Below, in pieces: positions 1 through 9,047 of a stretch of DNA of 64,000 nucleotides. The notes under the pieces are model-generated. The model was not told the origin of the DNA. It ran no database searches and saw only the letters and a list, made by a program, of their open reading frames with translations. The stretch comes from Acidovorax delafieldii 2AN (lineage in GTDB: Bacteria; Pseudomonadota; Gammaproteobacteria; Burkholderiales; Burkholderiaceae_C), in assembly GCF_000175235.1 (NCBI RefSeq), contig NZ_ACQT01000001.1, positions 1-64,000 of the forward strand. The letters are read 5' to 3'. Numbering within the stretch: position 1 is the first letter of the stretch; every line of letters starts with the position of its first letter. A program made the translations under genes and the position numbers.

Positions 1-1618
1 CCCGGATCGTTTGGCAGAGCACGCCGCGCACGGCGCCGCTGTCGGGCGCGGCGCTCGCCGCCGCTGACGCGTCGAGCGCTTCGAGCAGGGAGAGCATGCC
101 CGGCAAGGCGTTCGCGGGATCGACCTTGTTCAAGTGACTGACCTCTTTGTCGTCCTTGCATCGTTTGCTCGGTCCGAGCCTGACGCCGCCGAAGCGGTGG
201 ACCACCTCGACGGCGAGCCTGGGGGTGAGAAGCGTCGACTCGCGGCAGATCAGCAGGCCGCGACCCTCGGCCGACGCCGAGGTGTAGAACTGCGTCCGCC
301 CATCGTCCTCGCCGGACGCAAGGTAGATGACCGGGAAGAAGGTTGCCGGAATTCCGTGGTCGTCGATCGGCACGGCCGGGTTGCGCGAGCGTCCGACCGC
401 CACTTCCAACAGGCCGGCGGTTTCGAGCGGTTTGATCTCGCGATCGGGCCACATGTCGGCGTCGTCGGCCGGCACCGTCGCCACCGACGCCGGTCGGAAG
501 AGGCGCACGTTGAATGCAGCGACGACAGGCGCCTGGATCGCCCGCTTGATCGACACCCAGACGACCGAAGCGCTGGTTCCGATTGTGTCGGTCGACAGCT
601 TGTCGCGCCAGTCGGTCCGTGTCGGCGCTTCGGAAATCGAGAAGGCGGCCCGATGCGCCTGCTTGAGCTCGTCGACCGATAGCGCCGAGAGGATGGCGCA
701 AAGCACCTTGCGCTTCGTCTCGATCGGCGAGGGCACGGGGTATAGCAGCTGCGGCCAGCGCGTGAAGCCGAGCGCGCTGACCGCATGGGCCACAGTCACG
801 TCGGACAAGAGGGCGCCGCCGTCGCCCTCACATCGCGCCTTGCTCTCGAGCAGGGCGGCTTCGTAGGTCGCCAATTGTTCGCGCCCGACCAGGTCGTCGC
901 TTTCGACGGAACCGAATCTCCAAGTCGGTCGGATCGCTCGCAAGGTGCCCTGCAACAACAGATCCGCCCGACTCAGCCCGGCTTGTGAAACGCGCGACTT
1001 CACGTTATCGAGCATTTGCCCACCGGCTTCGACGTTGTCTTCGATCCACTGGCCGACCGTCCCCGAGGTGTCGCCTTCGGTGATGTCGCGAAGGCGCCGC
1101 GCCTGGTCGGCAAGCGTCTCGACCGCGCGGCCGTAGGCGGCGTCGAAGATCAGGCGGTTGGCCGCGACCTGCTGGCTGGTGCCGAACCAGTTTTTCATCC
1201 GTCCGTGCGCGAACTCGCTTTCGCGTGCGACCATCTTCGACAGCTGGTCGGCGACGAGGCCGAGCGAGCCGACCGCGACGACGAACAGGAGCGCCATGGC
1301 GACTACTCTTTCCGCCACCGGAACGAGCCGAAACGAGCGGTACGCCTGGGCCGCCGACGTCAGGACCGCATCGACCACGCCCGCCGACCGGCGCACGCCG
1401 GCGGTGAGCGTGCCGACGATTAGCAGTAGCAGTAGCGCCGCGGCAATGCATTCAGGCCAGTAGACTCGGAGCGCGAAGGCGAGGAAATCGCCCTTCGTGT
1501 CGCTCGCGTAGTCGGGGATCAGGTGGGTCGCGGTCCAGGTGACGGCCGCTGTGATGGCGGTCACGACCGCCCAGGAAGCTTTGGACACCTCCCTGAGGCG
1601 GGCCACGAACCCCGTCAT
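1..1618 (-). CDS. Membrane-anchored protein of unknown function, C-terminus cut by window edge
   Basis: An open minus-strand frame of 539 codons starts at ATG 1618 and has no stop before base 1, so the C-terminus is missing. The start overlaps the stop of the upstream gene in an ATGA junction, which indicates translational coupling. The N-terminal third shows two hydrophobic segments, around residues 55-70 (run LLLLLIVGTL) and around 105-120 (run MALLFVVAVGSLGLVA), so the protein is probably inner-membrane bound with a large soluble C-terminal part. The soluble part contains no motif I recognise. Base composition is very GC-rich and codon use is regular, so it is a real gene. Its function is unknown; with the 325-residue partner upstream it forms a two-gene membrane module. 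Confidence 0.7.
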   Translation of the reverse strand, partial: MTGFVARLREVSKASWAVVTAITAAVTWTATHLIPDYASDTKGDFLAFALRVYWPECIAAALLLLLIVGTLTAGVRRSAGVVDAVLTSAAQAYRSFRLVPVAERVVAMALLFVVAVGSLGLVADQLSKMVARESEFAHGRMKNWFGTSQQVAANRLIFDAAYGRAVETLADQARRLRDITEGDTSGTVGQWIEDNVEAGGQMLDNVKSRVSQAGLSRADLLLQGTLRAIRPTWRFGSVESDDLVGREQLATYEAALLESKARCEGDGGALLSDVTVAHAVSALGFTRWPQLLYPVPSPIETKRKVLCAILSALSVDELKQAHRAAFSISEAPTRTDWRDKLSTDTIGTSASVVWVSIKRAIQAPVVAAFNVRLFRPASVATVPADDADMWPDREIKPLETAGLLEVAVGRSRNPAVPIDDHGIPATFFPVIYLASGEDDGRTQFYTSASAEGRGLLICRESTLLTPRLAVEVVHRFGGVRLGPSKRCKDDKEVSHLNKVDPANALPGMLSLLEALDASAAASAAPDSGAVRGVLCQTIR

Positions 1619-2592
1619 GGCTTGGCCTGATCGATGTAGTAGCCGATGTCGTCCCGGAAGTTGGCGACACGGCAGCGCTGCAGCGCCAGGTTCAATCGTT
1701 CGAGCGTCGTTCGCTGCAGTTCGGGCGTCGCGGCGCCACGCTGGCGAGCGACGAGTAATTTCCAGAACGCGGCGCGGGCCAAGCCGATCAGCGCCAGTTC
1801 AGCCAGGTTGCCGCTCTGTTCGTCGACGCGTCGGAAGCTCGCCGCCGCAGCGTCGAACTTCGCTTGGCGCAGGAGGTTGAGTCCAGTCAGGTAGGCGTTC
1901 CAGGAGCTCAGCAACGAGCTATCGTCGTCGTCCTCGGCCGCCCGGCCGGACTCGGCAGACGCGAGGTGCGTCCCGTGCAGGATCGACTCGATCAGCTTCA
2001 CGTACGCCGCCTGGGCGGTATAGATCGCAGCCGGGTTTTCGCACGCTACCGACAAAAGCCACAGCTGATTATTGATGCTGCGATGCACCAGGAGGTCCTC
2101 CCGCTTGGCGTTGAGCAGCGCCAACGTGAGCCGGCTGTATGCTGCGCATGTGGCCCAGTCGTGCCGCCCGGCAGAGTCGCGCAATTGGTCAAGCAGCAAC
2201 TCCTTCGCGGCGCCGAGGTCGTCTCCCGACAGTGGGTAGAGCGCATGCAGCGCCTCGGCGTGCTTGTCGTTCGCCAGGGCCCGCGTGAACCGGCATTGGG
2301 CGCCCTCGGTCCCAGGGGAGTCGTCGCAGAATCCGTTCCTGACGAAGGCCTGCAGGACCGGGTCGGGTTCGGTGAAGCTGATTTTGCGGGCCGACAGCGG
2401 GTTAGGCCAGATCGAGCTGCGCGCCATTGACAGCTGCGAGAACACGTTGAAGAACACGCATATGGTGAGGCCCGTGCCGAGGCAGGCGGCCAACGCCTTC
2501 AGTACCAGTCGACGGAAGCGGCTCCTCTGCCTCGCCTGCTCGGCGGGGTCGGCCTCGAAATGGATCGCTCGAAGGCCCGGATCATCGGTCAT
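1615..2592 (-). CDS. Membrane-anchored protein of unknown function with helical C-terminal domain
   Basis: This 325-residue protein has a short cytoplasmic N-terminus rich in Arg and acidic residues, one transmembrane helix at about residues 30-50 (LVLKALAACLGTGLTICVFF), and a long alanine- and leucine-rich helical region that could be tetratricopeptide-like (repeated WATCAAYSRL / FDAAAASFRR style helices). I do not recognise a named family. It is coupled to the downstream gene by a 4-base ATGA overlap, so the two products probably work together at the membrane. The IS5-family element at 2688 lies about 95 bases upstream of the start and probably displaced the original promoter region. Confidence 0.7.
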   Translation of the reverse strand: MTDDPGLRAIHFEADPAEQARQRSRFRRLVLKALAACLGTGLTICVFFNVFSQLSMARSSIWPNPLSARKISFTEPDPVLQAFVRNGFCDDSPGTEGAQCRFTRALANDKHAEALHALYPLSGDDLGAAKELLLDQLRDSAGRHDWATCAAYSRLTLALLNAKREDLLVHRSINNQLWLLSVACENPAAIYTAQAAYVKLIESILHGTHLASAESGRAAEDDDDSSLLSSWNAYLTGLNLLRQAKFDAAAASFRRVDEQSGNLAELALIGLARAAFWKLLVARQRGAATPELQRTTLERLNLALQRCRVANFRDDIGYYIDQAKP

Positions 2593-2687
2593 GGTCAGTT
2601 CCTTCTAGGGTTCGTGAACCCGCAGAAGCTGCATTATCTGGTCGCCCCCGGCGAAGCGTCAACACACGACGCCCGGCGAACTACTAG

Positions 2688-3848
2688 GGACGAGCTTCAA
2701 AACTGCGGTTTGCTGACCGCGACGGGTGCCAGCGGTCGTGGTTGGCGCTTTCTGGGCTCATAACGCGCAGTCGAGGCGTCGATCTGCACGCCGTTTGTGC
2801 CCGTTTCGGGCACTGCAGACGCACTCATGCCCCGCACAGCTGCGGCCGTTTGCGCAGCATCCACAGGTTGCCCAGCATGAACAGCGTGTGCAGCTTAGCG
2901 GTGTTCTTGGCCAGCCCGCGGTAACTGACCTTGGTGAAGCCGAACTGGCGTTTGATCACGCGGAAGGCGTGCTCGCCCTTGGCCCGGATGCGCGCCTTCA
3001 CACGCTCCAACTCGTCGGTGAGGCGGCCCAGCTCGGTACTGGTGTCCAAGGCCCGGCGCTTGCCCGGGCGCATCGCGATGTGCCAGTTCACCTTGGCGCG
3101 CGTCCACCCCGCAGCCCCCTGGTAGCCGGCGTCGGCGAACACATCGCTCTCTTCGCCGTGCAGCAAGCCATCGACCTGTGTCACGTCGGCCGCATTGGCC
3201 GGCGTGGTCACTAGGCTGTGCACCACCCCCGTCTCCAGGTCCGTGCCGATATGCGCCTTCATCCCGAAATACCACTGCTGACCTTTGCGGGTTTGATGCA
3301 TGTCCGGGTCCCGCTGGCCGCTGCTGTTCTTGGTCGAGCTCGGCGCGTTGATGATGGTGGCATCCACCGCCGTACCGCTCTTGACCATCAGCCCCTTGGC
3401 GGCCAGCAGCTCGTTGACCATGGCGAACATCTGCAAGGCCAGACCGTGACGCTCCAGCAGGTGGCGAAACCGCAGGATGGTGATGGCGTCAGGCAAGCGG
3501 TCGGCCTCCACGTTGAGTCCGGCAAACCCACGGTACAACGGCGTGTCGATCAGCGCCTCTTCCATCGCCTGGTCACCGAAGGTGAACCAGTTCTGCATGA
3601 AGTGGATGCGCAGCATCGTCTCGATGGGAAACGGCGGGCGGCCCATCTTGGCTCGTGGGCTGTGCGGCTCGATCAACGCCACCAGAGCCGCCCACGGCAC
3701 GACACGCTCCATCTCATCGAGGAACTCGCGCTTCCTCGTGCGCTTGCTGGTCCAGTCCAGCCCCAGGCTCGTCTGCGTCATGTCCAGCATCGTGCCCATG
3801 CCGCAGTCTCAGCGGTAGAGCACTTGCCCGGAGTTTTGAAGCTCGCCC
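2688..3848. mobile_element. Complete IS5-family insertion sequence
   Basis: Inverted repeats of about 20 bases bound the element. The left end starts GGACGAGCTTCAAAACT and the right end, read inward, GGGCGAGCTTCAAAACT. A 4-base CTAG is present directly outside both ends (2684-2687 and 3849-3852), the target duplication typical of the IS427-like group of the IS5 family. It contains one transposase gene on the minus strand. The element is about 1.16 kb, a normal size, with perfect target repeats, so it is probably a fairly recent and intact insertion. It separates the left-edge gene pair from the 3853-4401 stretch. Confidence 0.85.
2825..3799 (-). CDS. IS5-family DDE transposase
   Basis: This is a 324-residue transposase. 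Family features seen: the N-terminal DUF772-like helical domain (residues about 20-110, with motif GRPPFPIETMLRIHFMQ), then the RNase-H-fold catalytic domain with DDE residues in GTAVDATI, DVFADAGYQG and the C-terminal GEHAFRVIKRQFG (Y-2-R-3-E-6-K-like signature). It catalyses cut-and-paste movement of its own element by acting on the two terminal repeats. The frame is uninterrupted and of normal family length, so it is probably functional. Two further in-frame ATGs lie within the first seven codons, so the exact start is uncertain by a few residues. Confidence 0.9.
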   Translation of the reverse strand: MGTMLDMTQTSLGLDWTSKRTRKREFLDEMERVVPWAALVALIEPHSPRAKMGRPPFPIETMLRIHFMQNWFTFGDQAMEEALIDTPLYRGFAGLNVEADRLPDAITILRFRHLLERHGLALQMFAMVNELLAAKGLMVKSGTAVDATIINAPSSTKNSSGQRDPDMHQTRKGQQWYFGMKAHIGTDLETGVVHSLVTTPANAADVTQVDGLLHGEESDVFADAGYQGAAGWTRAKVNWHIAMRPGKRRALDTSTELGRLTDELERVKARIRAKGEHAFRVIKRQFGFTKVSYRGLAKNTAKLHTLFMLGNLWMLRKRPQLCGA

Positions 3849-3852
3849 CTAG

Positions 3853-4401
3853 AGGGTGGACCCGGGAACGCCGCCGGGCTGATTCGGCGAGGGCAGGAGG
3901 ATCAGGACGCCATCTCTTCCTTCAGTGACGCCATGCCTCAATCGCTAGGAGTGCTGCCTACCTGGAATGCCCGCTCTTGCGTGACCTCCTTCGGATGCCC
4001 CGGCGTGTGCACGACCGGCAGCTTCGGGTCGACGAGTTCAGGGCTGCGAATGTCGCTGATGGGTCGGCATGAGCCTATCGCTGCGCACAGAAGCGGTCCT
4101 TTGTGCCTGCATGCGGTGAACCGCGCAATCGAGCGGCCGGTTCCGAGGGGGAAGCGGCCGTTCAAGGCAGACGGCGTTCAATGACCGAAGTTGGTGTCAG
4201 CAGTCATTGGCAGCTTTGAGTTGGACGACTGCAGCCAGCCTGAAGTCGACTTTGCAGCGAGCCGTAGTCGCACCATAACTTCACGGTATCTGGTCAGAAG
4301 TCGTCACCCAGAAGCCACAACGCTCGCCGATCCGACGGCCGGTTTTCAAGGCACAGCTACCACCTGTAGGCTCGCTTCAAAAAGGTATCTCGGTACCGGA
4401 G
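3853..4401. other. Gene-free stretch right of the IS5 element
   Basis: No convincing gene lies in this 549-base stretch. Open frames are short and have no family features. The texture (scattered pieces such as gaacggccgctt-like words and tgaccgaa) resembles the degenerate intergenic DNA often seen in Betaproteobacteria and also found at 14039-14400 here. The right-hand target duplication of the IS is at 3849-3852. Confidence 0.4.
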
Positions 4402-4890
4402 CTAGCAATTCAGGTCGTTAAATAGCTTGCGTGCCTTGTACAACTCCACCTCGGCCACGGCTTTGCCGCTGGTGGGTGCCGTGGTGGCACGCTGCTTCAG
4501 TCCGGGAAGGCTGTTGTCCAGGCGTGTGCACTCTGCCTTGTCTGACGGACTCAGGTTGAATCGGTGCCTGTGCACTCGGTGCTGATCGGGCGTCATTCCC
4601 GTCAATGGCTTGAGCGCATTTGCAATCGTTGCGTTGTATTCATCGCGCCGCACATCGGCGCCCTTACGGCTTGCGCCAGTCATTTTGTCCATTCCCTGTG
4701 TGGGTGTCGCATCAATCTCCTTGGCGCCCACGCAAGGCTCATTCGAATAGCTCACGCGTCCTGCGGTTTCACAGCGGTAAACGGGCTTTTGCGCATAGGC
4801 ATGGAAACCAATGCATAAAAGGGCCAGGAATGCGAACGGCCACTGAAAACGGCGATTTGGTTGCATACGAGAAGACGGAAAGAAACGCAT
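4402..4890 (-). CDS. Small secreted DUF4124-like protein
   Basis: I placed the start at ATG 4890, which has AGGA eight bases upstream; a longer frame reaches 5025 but would overlap the upstream gene. The protein of about 162 residues has a signal peptide (hydrophobic run FAFLALLCIGF followed by HAYA|Q) and then VYRC...GRVSYSNEPC, the short cysteine-bounded motif of DUF4124-type periplasmic proteins. The C-terminal part is hydrophilic and mostly helical. It lies 23 bases downstream of the Mrr-type endonuclease gene on the same strand and may be co-transcribed. The function of this family is not known. Confidence 0.65.
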   Translation of the reverse strand: MRFFPSSRMQPNRRFQWPFAFLALLCIGFHAYAQKPVYRCETAGRVSYSNEPCVGAKEIDATPTQGMDKMTGASRKGADVRRDEYNATIANALKPLTGMTPDQHRVHRHRFNLSPSDKAECTRLDNSLPGLKQRATTAPTSGKAVAEVELYKARKLFNDLNC

Positions 4891-4913
4891 TGGAGCATCC
4901 TGAAAGCAGAACA

Positions 4914-5834
4914 CTACCCGGTCGCACGCGTCCCGCGACACTTCGGATAGGTTGAGCAGCCCCAGAACGCGTTGCCTGCATTGGCGCCCTGGCGGGCCGT
5001 GCGCTGCTCCATGGCAGCACCACAACGCGGACAGTCGGGCCGAGTGGTGGCCTGGGAATTGGCTGTCGGTTCAGTGACTGAAGCCTTGGCTTGGACTTGC
5101 GGGAAACCGGTCGTGATTGCAGATTCGCGATGCTCGCTGGTAGATGGGCCTTGTGTCTGCCTTGCGCGTTGAATCATCGCGAAGAGCCGAGGACCGTCAA
5201 TCAGTTCAATGTTGCGCCCTTGCGCGAATTCCTTGGCATCCTCCGTGAAGCGTCCCGATGTGACAACGAAGCCTCCGGTCGCCCCCTTGGCCGCCATGAC
5301 GCCATACAGCTCGCGCACGGTGGTTACTCCCACCTTGTAGGCCTTCCACTGCTTGCATTGCACGAAAAACTTCTCACCGCCTTTGGCCAGCACAAGGTCA
5401 ACACCACCATCTGGCCCGTCGCCGCCTATCTCTGCGACGCAGTATCCCTGCTGTCGGTAGGACTCACCGACCAGCAGCTCGAATTCCCGCCAACTCATGC
5501 CATCCAGAGCATCGGTATTGCGCGCTTGTGCAACTTCCGTGAGCAACGACTGGCGCTGCTTTCTTCGCCAGGCTGAAAGGGCCGCAGCAGCTAGGCAAAG
5601 CAGTGGAACGATGTGCTGACCGGCCGTTGCCAGGCCATGAATCACGGCTTTCTGCATCATGGCGCCCACCATCGCACCGCCTTGTCCCTGGATATCGGAT
5701 GCCTGGATAGGCGCCGCCAAGGGGTGGAGCAGGAAATAACTCACCGCGGCCAGCATCACGCAGGCCCACCAGGGGAGCATGGCAAGGAGGTCTAGGACAT
5801 CCTCTAGTGGACTGGTTTTCTTGCGTCTCGCCAT
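4914..5834 (-). CDS. Membrane-anchored Mrr-type restriction endonuclease with C-terminal zinc ribbon
   Basis: The protein has 306 residues. Two hydrophobic segments in the first 95 residues (WACVMLAAVSYFLL and HIVPLLCLAAAALSAW) suggest a membrane anchor. Residues of about 110-220 form an Mrr_cat (PD-(D/E)xK-like) nuclease domain: SWREFELLVGESYRQQGY, then GDGPDGGVDLVL and FFVQCKQWK, which supply the catalytic Asp and the Q-x-K pair. The C-terminus carries a topoisomerase-type zinc ribbon (CPRCGAAMEQR ... FWGCSTYPKCRG), often found on these enzymes. The family cleaves modified or foreign DNA. The small secreted protein follows it directly. A restriction role fits the defence-rich neighbourhood, but no methylase is nearby. 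Confidence 0.85.
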   Translation of the reverse strand: MARRKKTSPLEDVLDLLAMLPWWACVMLAAVSYFLLHPLAAPIQASDIQGQGGAMVGAMMQKAVIHGLATAGQHIVPLLCLAAAALSAWRRKQRQSLLTEVAQARNTDALDGMSWREFELLVGESYRQQGYCVAEIGGDGPDGGVDLVLAKGGEKFFVQCKQWKAYKVGVTTVRELYGVMAAKGATGGFVVTSGRFTEDAKEFAQGRNIELIDGPRLFAMIQRARQTQGPSTSEHRESAITTGFPQVQAKASVTEPTANSQATTRPDCPRCGAAMEQRTARQGANAGNAFWGCSTYPKCRGTRATG

Positions 5835-6105
5835 GGTTTCCTACCGTTGTTCGTGTGGTGTTTGCATTATTTTTGCGCACAGCAGTGAAAACACCATACA
5901 CGGACTGCTTCGCAGCGAGAGCTGCCAGTCATCCACTGGCGCGGATGGACCGCTCTCGGCTGCGAATTCAGCCGCTCAATGCAACACCTTCGTTGAGAGT
6001 TCCCACCGGGATTCGGTAGCGCAGCGTTTTCCTCGGCCGCTCCGCTCTTTGTGCGAGAGCTTGTGCACTGACGAGCCGTCTCGGCACATTATCAGCTGGT
6101 CTCTG

Positions 6106-8151
6106 CTAGTTGACCCAGCGGTCAATGATTTTTGCCCGTTCATCCCACCAAGCTTCGTCGCCGCCACGTAGCGCGCTACGCACCTTATTCAAATAGCGGC
6201 GCCCCCTGGGACTGTCGGCCGCAAGGTCAACCAGTTCCTTCCAGAGCTGGCCGTTGTTGACGACGGTACCGAATTCGATGGGAGGCAGTTCCCGGTCGAT
6301 GAAGCTGTCGACGACCGCATGCCGGAGCTTCTCGCACTGGTCCCAGTCACGCCAGACCGACCCGTATGGCAGCCGCTGCTTGGCGACGCGCCATGCCTCG
6401 TCTGTAAGACGCTCGGATGCCATCGCCTCGTGGAGGCGCTGCACAGAGAGGGAGAAGAGCCTGCCGGCCGACCTCGAACACCATCCTCTAGCGCGCGTAA
6501 AAAGGAGGGAAGCGAGCAGATCCTCGCCCCGCACGTCATCGGATGCTCTCGAACGCTCGACCGCCGTCACCCACGGGTCGGTCCCAACTCTGTTCGGCAC
6601 GGCGTCAGGGCCTAAGATTTCGGCCAGAGCAAACAGCAGCGGCCTGTGCCAGATGACTCCGCGCGACATTCCTTCTGCCAGTTCGTCTATACGACGGGCA
6701 ACTGCTTGAACCCAGGCTAGCCTAGAGTGGATCCCAGTGACGTCCAGTCTGGACAGCGTAGCCACCACCGGACCGATGCCGAATCGGTCGACCACAACTG
6801 CCGAACATTCGTCGCGATTGGCCTCCATTAGCGCGCCTACGATCCGGATAGCCCCAACCTGACCGACGTCCAGGGCGCCGATCAGTCTCTGCGCGTTCAG
6901 CGAGGCTATCCGCCAGAATGATGCATGCTCGGTGACTTCCGGACGTGCCTGAAGCACAGCCATTGCGGCGCCTGGCACGTTCTCAATCAGATCGATCAGC
7001 TCATCTGTGTCGGCTCCGGGGAGCGCGGCATTAACCGCCTTGTAAAACGAATCGTCTTCCGGCAGAGCGTCGGCAAGGAGTTCAGGCTTCCATCGCAGCA
7101 GGGCGCGGCCGAGGACGAGCGGTTCGACGCCAAGCAGGTCACGGTCTGCGCGCACTTGCTGCAACGCGAAATCAAAGAGCCTTCGATCTACGAGCTCAGG
7201 TCGAGAGAACACCATTCGCGCAGCTGCGGCGCGACCCGTGCGGCCTTGACTCGGCCCAAGCCGCTCGAGTTCAGAAACCGCTTCGGCCAATCTAGACACT
7301 CCTGCGTTTGGCTTCAGAGCTTCGTACAAATGAATAAGCGGAATCATTGCCGCCCGGCCGTTCGAGACGTCCGAGCCCACATCGCGCAGGAACTGTCGCA
7401 GGCCCGAGCCTGTTGGCTCTCCGAGGTCGTCGAGAAGGGTCTCAATCCAGTCGCCCTGGCCTTTTGCGGAGGCGACCACCCCATCATGCACTTTCAAACG
7501 GCTCGTTCGACTCACATCCATCAGCTGAAGGTCGAACGCGTCAGCAGAGGTGGAGCGATCTTCCGCAGAGAACGTGCAGAACCTAAACGCCCGACGCAGT
7601 CGGGGCCACTGCTGCATCCACATGGCCACGACGAGCTCTTCGTCCTCGGGACGCTCGCGTTCGTCGATGATTCTGCTCTTCGGTCTTCCATAGAGCGCGT
7701 AAGCCCACTGACCGGCTCGCGTCAGACCAGAAGGCGCGACGGGAGTAGGCGCCCTAGATACCAAGAGCTCAAGCTGCATCGCGAAAGCGGATGCTCCGCT
7801 GGCGGAGGGGCGCTGGAGGCGCTCGAGCAGGTTGTCCACCGAGCCGAGCCTCGCGAGATCCGCAAAGTCTATGAGGAGGGAGTGGGTCCATACGCAACCT
7901 GGCCGGCGCATCTCCGGGGCGGCCCAGGTCCGCGCGAGGACGTACTTGCCCGATTCGGCGAGAGGGTATCCAGTGATGTAGCCGTTCGCAGGAATACGAC
8001 TGCCGCTGCCGGAAGCGTCGCTCAACACTAGCATGGTACGCGCGTCGGACTGCGGGAGCTTGAGCGATCCTTCTATGAGACGGTGGCCCTCGCTGTAGCC
8101 GTGAAGCGTCTGTTCGACTTTTATGCGATCCCTGGTCAATGCATCAGCCAT
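6106..8151 (-). CDS. GAP1-type GTPase-associated protein
   Basis: This 681-residue protein is the last gene of the five-gene operon. Its N-terminus (VEQTLHGYSEGHRLIEGS, then WTHSLLIDF near residue 90) fits the GAP1 N-terminal domain type 1 described as a partner of TRAFAC-class GTPases in bacterial conflict operons. The remaining 500 residues are helical and leucine-rich with no catalytic motif that I can see, as expected of a middle and C-terminal regulatory or scaffold region. The start overlaps the end of the preceding GTPase gene by 16 bases, so the two are translationally coupled. By family knowledge it is predicted to sense or regulate the GTPase switch; its biochemical activity is unknown. 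Confidence 0.75.
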   Translation of the reverse strand: MADALTRDRIKVEQTLHGYSEGHRLIEGSLKLPQSDARTMLVLSDASGSGSRIPANGYITGYPLAESGKYVLARTWAAPEMRRPGCVWTHSLLIDFADLARLGSVDNLLERLQRPSASGASAFAMQLELLVSRAPTPVAPSGLTRAGQWAYALYGRPKSRIIDERERPEDEELVVAMWMQQWPRLRRAFRFCTFSAEDRSTSADAFDLQLMDVSRTSRLKVHDGVVASAKGQGDWIETLLDDLGEPTGSGLRQFLRDVGSDVSNGRAAMIPLIHLYEALKPNAGVSRLAEAVSELERLGPSQGRTGRAAAARMVFSRPELVDRRLFDFALQQVRADRDLLGVEPLVLGRALLRWKPELLADALPEDDSFYKAVNAALPGADTDELIDLIENVPGAAMAVLQARPEVTEHASFWRIASLNAQRLIGALDVGQVGAIRIVGALMEANRDECSAVVVDRFGIGPVVATLSRLDVTGIHSRLAWVQAVARRIDELAEGMSRGVIWHRPLLFALAEILGPDAVPNRVGTDPWVTAVERSRASDDVRGEDLLASLLFTRARGWCSRSAGRLFSLSVQRLHEAMASERLTDEAWRVAKQRLPYGSVWRDWDQCEKLRHAVVDSFIDRELPPIEFGTVVNNGQLWKELVDLAADSPRGRRYLNKVRSALRGGDEAWWDERAKIIDRWVN

Positions 8152-9047
8152 TTCAGCGGCTCAGTCAGGTCGTTCGATTCCCGTTCGGCGAATACGAGAC
8201 GGATGCGGTTTGCCGCGATATCTACCTCTCGCAATCGCTCGGCGTCGCGGCCGGTCGTGGCCTTCATCTTCGGGCCCTCTCCGCCCACCGGTTGGACGTT
8301 CGCCTCGTTGCCGTCGTACTCGCCGCCTTGCGCGCTGACTCCGTACACCCGGGGCGTCCAACCGTCACGGGCGGCTGCGAGGTACTGGGCGAGGAGGGGC
8401 AGCTTTTGCCTGAGGAAGGCGTCAGGCGTAAGTCTTTCTCCCTCAACCTTGTCCCAGGCGCTTATCATGACGACGATCTTGCGGCCTGCCCGACCTACGG
8501 GAGCATGCGAGATTAATTGGAGCAGATCCACCAGCTGCACCTGGGTCGGGGCGAGGCTTGGTTGCCAATCTTTCGGAAGGGTCTCTGCCTTCAGTTTGCC
8601 AGTTGCCCTACGCTGCGCGGCACGCTCCGTGACCCAGGCGGGCGCCTTCACTTTATTGCCATTTAAGAGCAGCAGAATGTTGCCGTCGGCAAGGCTTTCA
8701 CCCAGCACGCGCCCGAGTTCGCGATCTTCCCACATTGCGCGGAAGTCTTCGCCCGGAGCGTCGGGTATTGCGACCTCGACCACATTCCCGGCATCGTCCT
8801 TCAGGTTCATCTTTACCGCGCTTAAGCCCGTGAGCCTGGTGCGAGCTTGCTCGGTCGCCTTCCGCCAAACTGTCACGATCTTGCGCAGGTAGCTCTGATC
8901 ATTGTCTCCGATCGAGTCGAAGGCGAGCACCTTCGGGACGCGCCGCTCGTTCACAAGCTCCCACAACGCCGCCAGGAAGGTCGTCTTGCCGGATCCGGGC
9001 AGGCCGATGATCGATATTGAGACGTGGTGCTTGCCGCTTTCAGCCAC
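8136..9047 (-). CDS. P-loop GTPase of GAP1/GASH conflict operon (double-GTPase-like)
   Basis: The GTG start at 9047 has AGGAGG seven bases upstream. A frame from 9083 is open, but its ATG has no such site and sits deep in the upstream gene. The protein is 303 residues. Walker A is GLPGSGKTTF at residues 15-24, the DxPG-type G3 motif lies in IPDAPGEDF, and a G4-like SAWDKVEGE follows. The pattern matches the TRAFAC-type GTPases (the DO-GTPase group) that pair with GAP1 proteins. It overlaps the preceding GTPase gene by 8 bases and the GAP1 gene by 16. Presumably it forms a nucleotide-switch pair with the second GTPase. Gene boundaries are well supported; the specific subfamily is inferred. Confidence 0.75.
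   Translation of the reverse strand: MAESGKHHVSISIIGLPGSGKTTFLAALWELVNERRVPKVLAFDSIGDNDQSYLRKIVTVWRKATEQARTRLTGLSAVKMNLKDDAGNVVEVAIPDAPGEDFRAMWEDRELGRVLGESLADGNILLLLNGNKVKAPAWVTERAAQRRATGKLKAETLPKDWQPSLAPTQVQLVDLLQLISHAPVGRAGRKIVVMISAWDKVEGERLTPDAFLRQKLPLLAQYLAAARDGWTPRVYGVSAQGGEYDGNEANVQPVGGEGPKMKATTGRDAERLREVDIAANRIRLVFAERESNDLTEPLKWLMH

Noticed and set aside
6925-8031. 368-codon plus-strand open frame
   Set aside because: Antisense to the GAP1-type gene; shadow frame without motifs.
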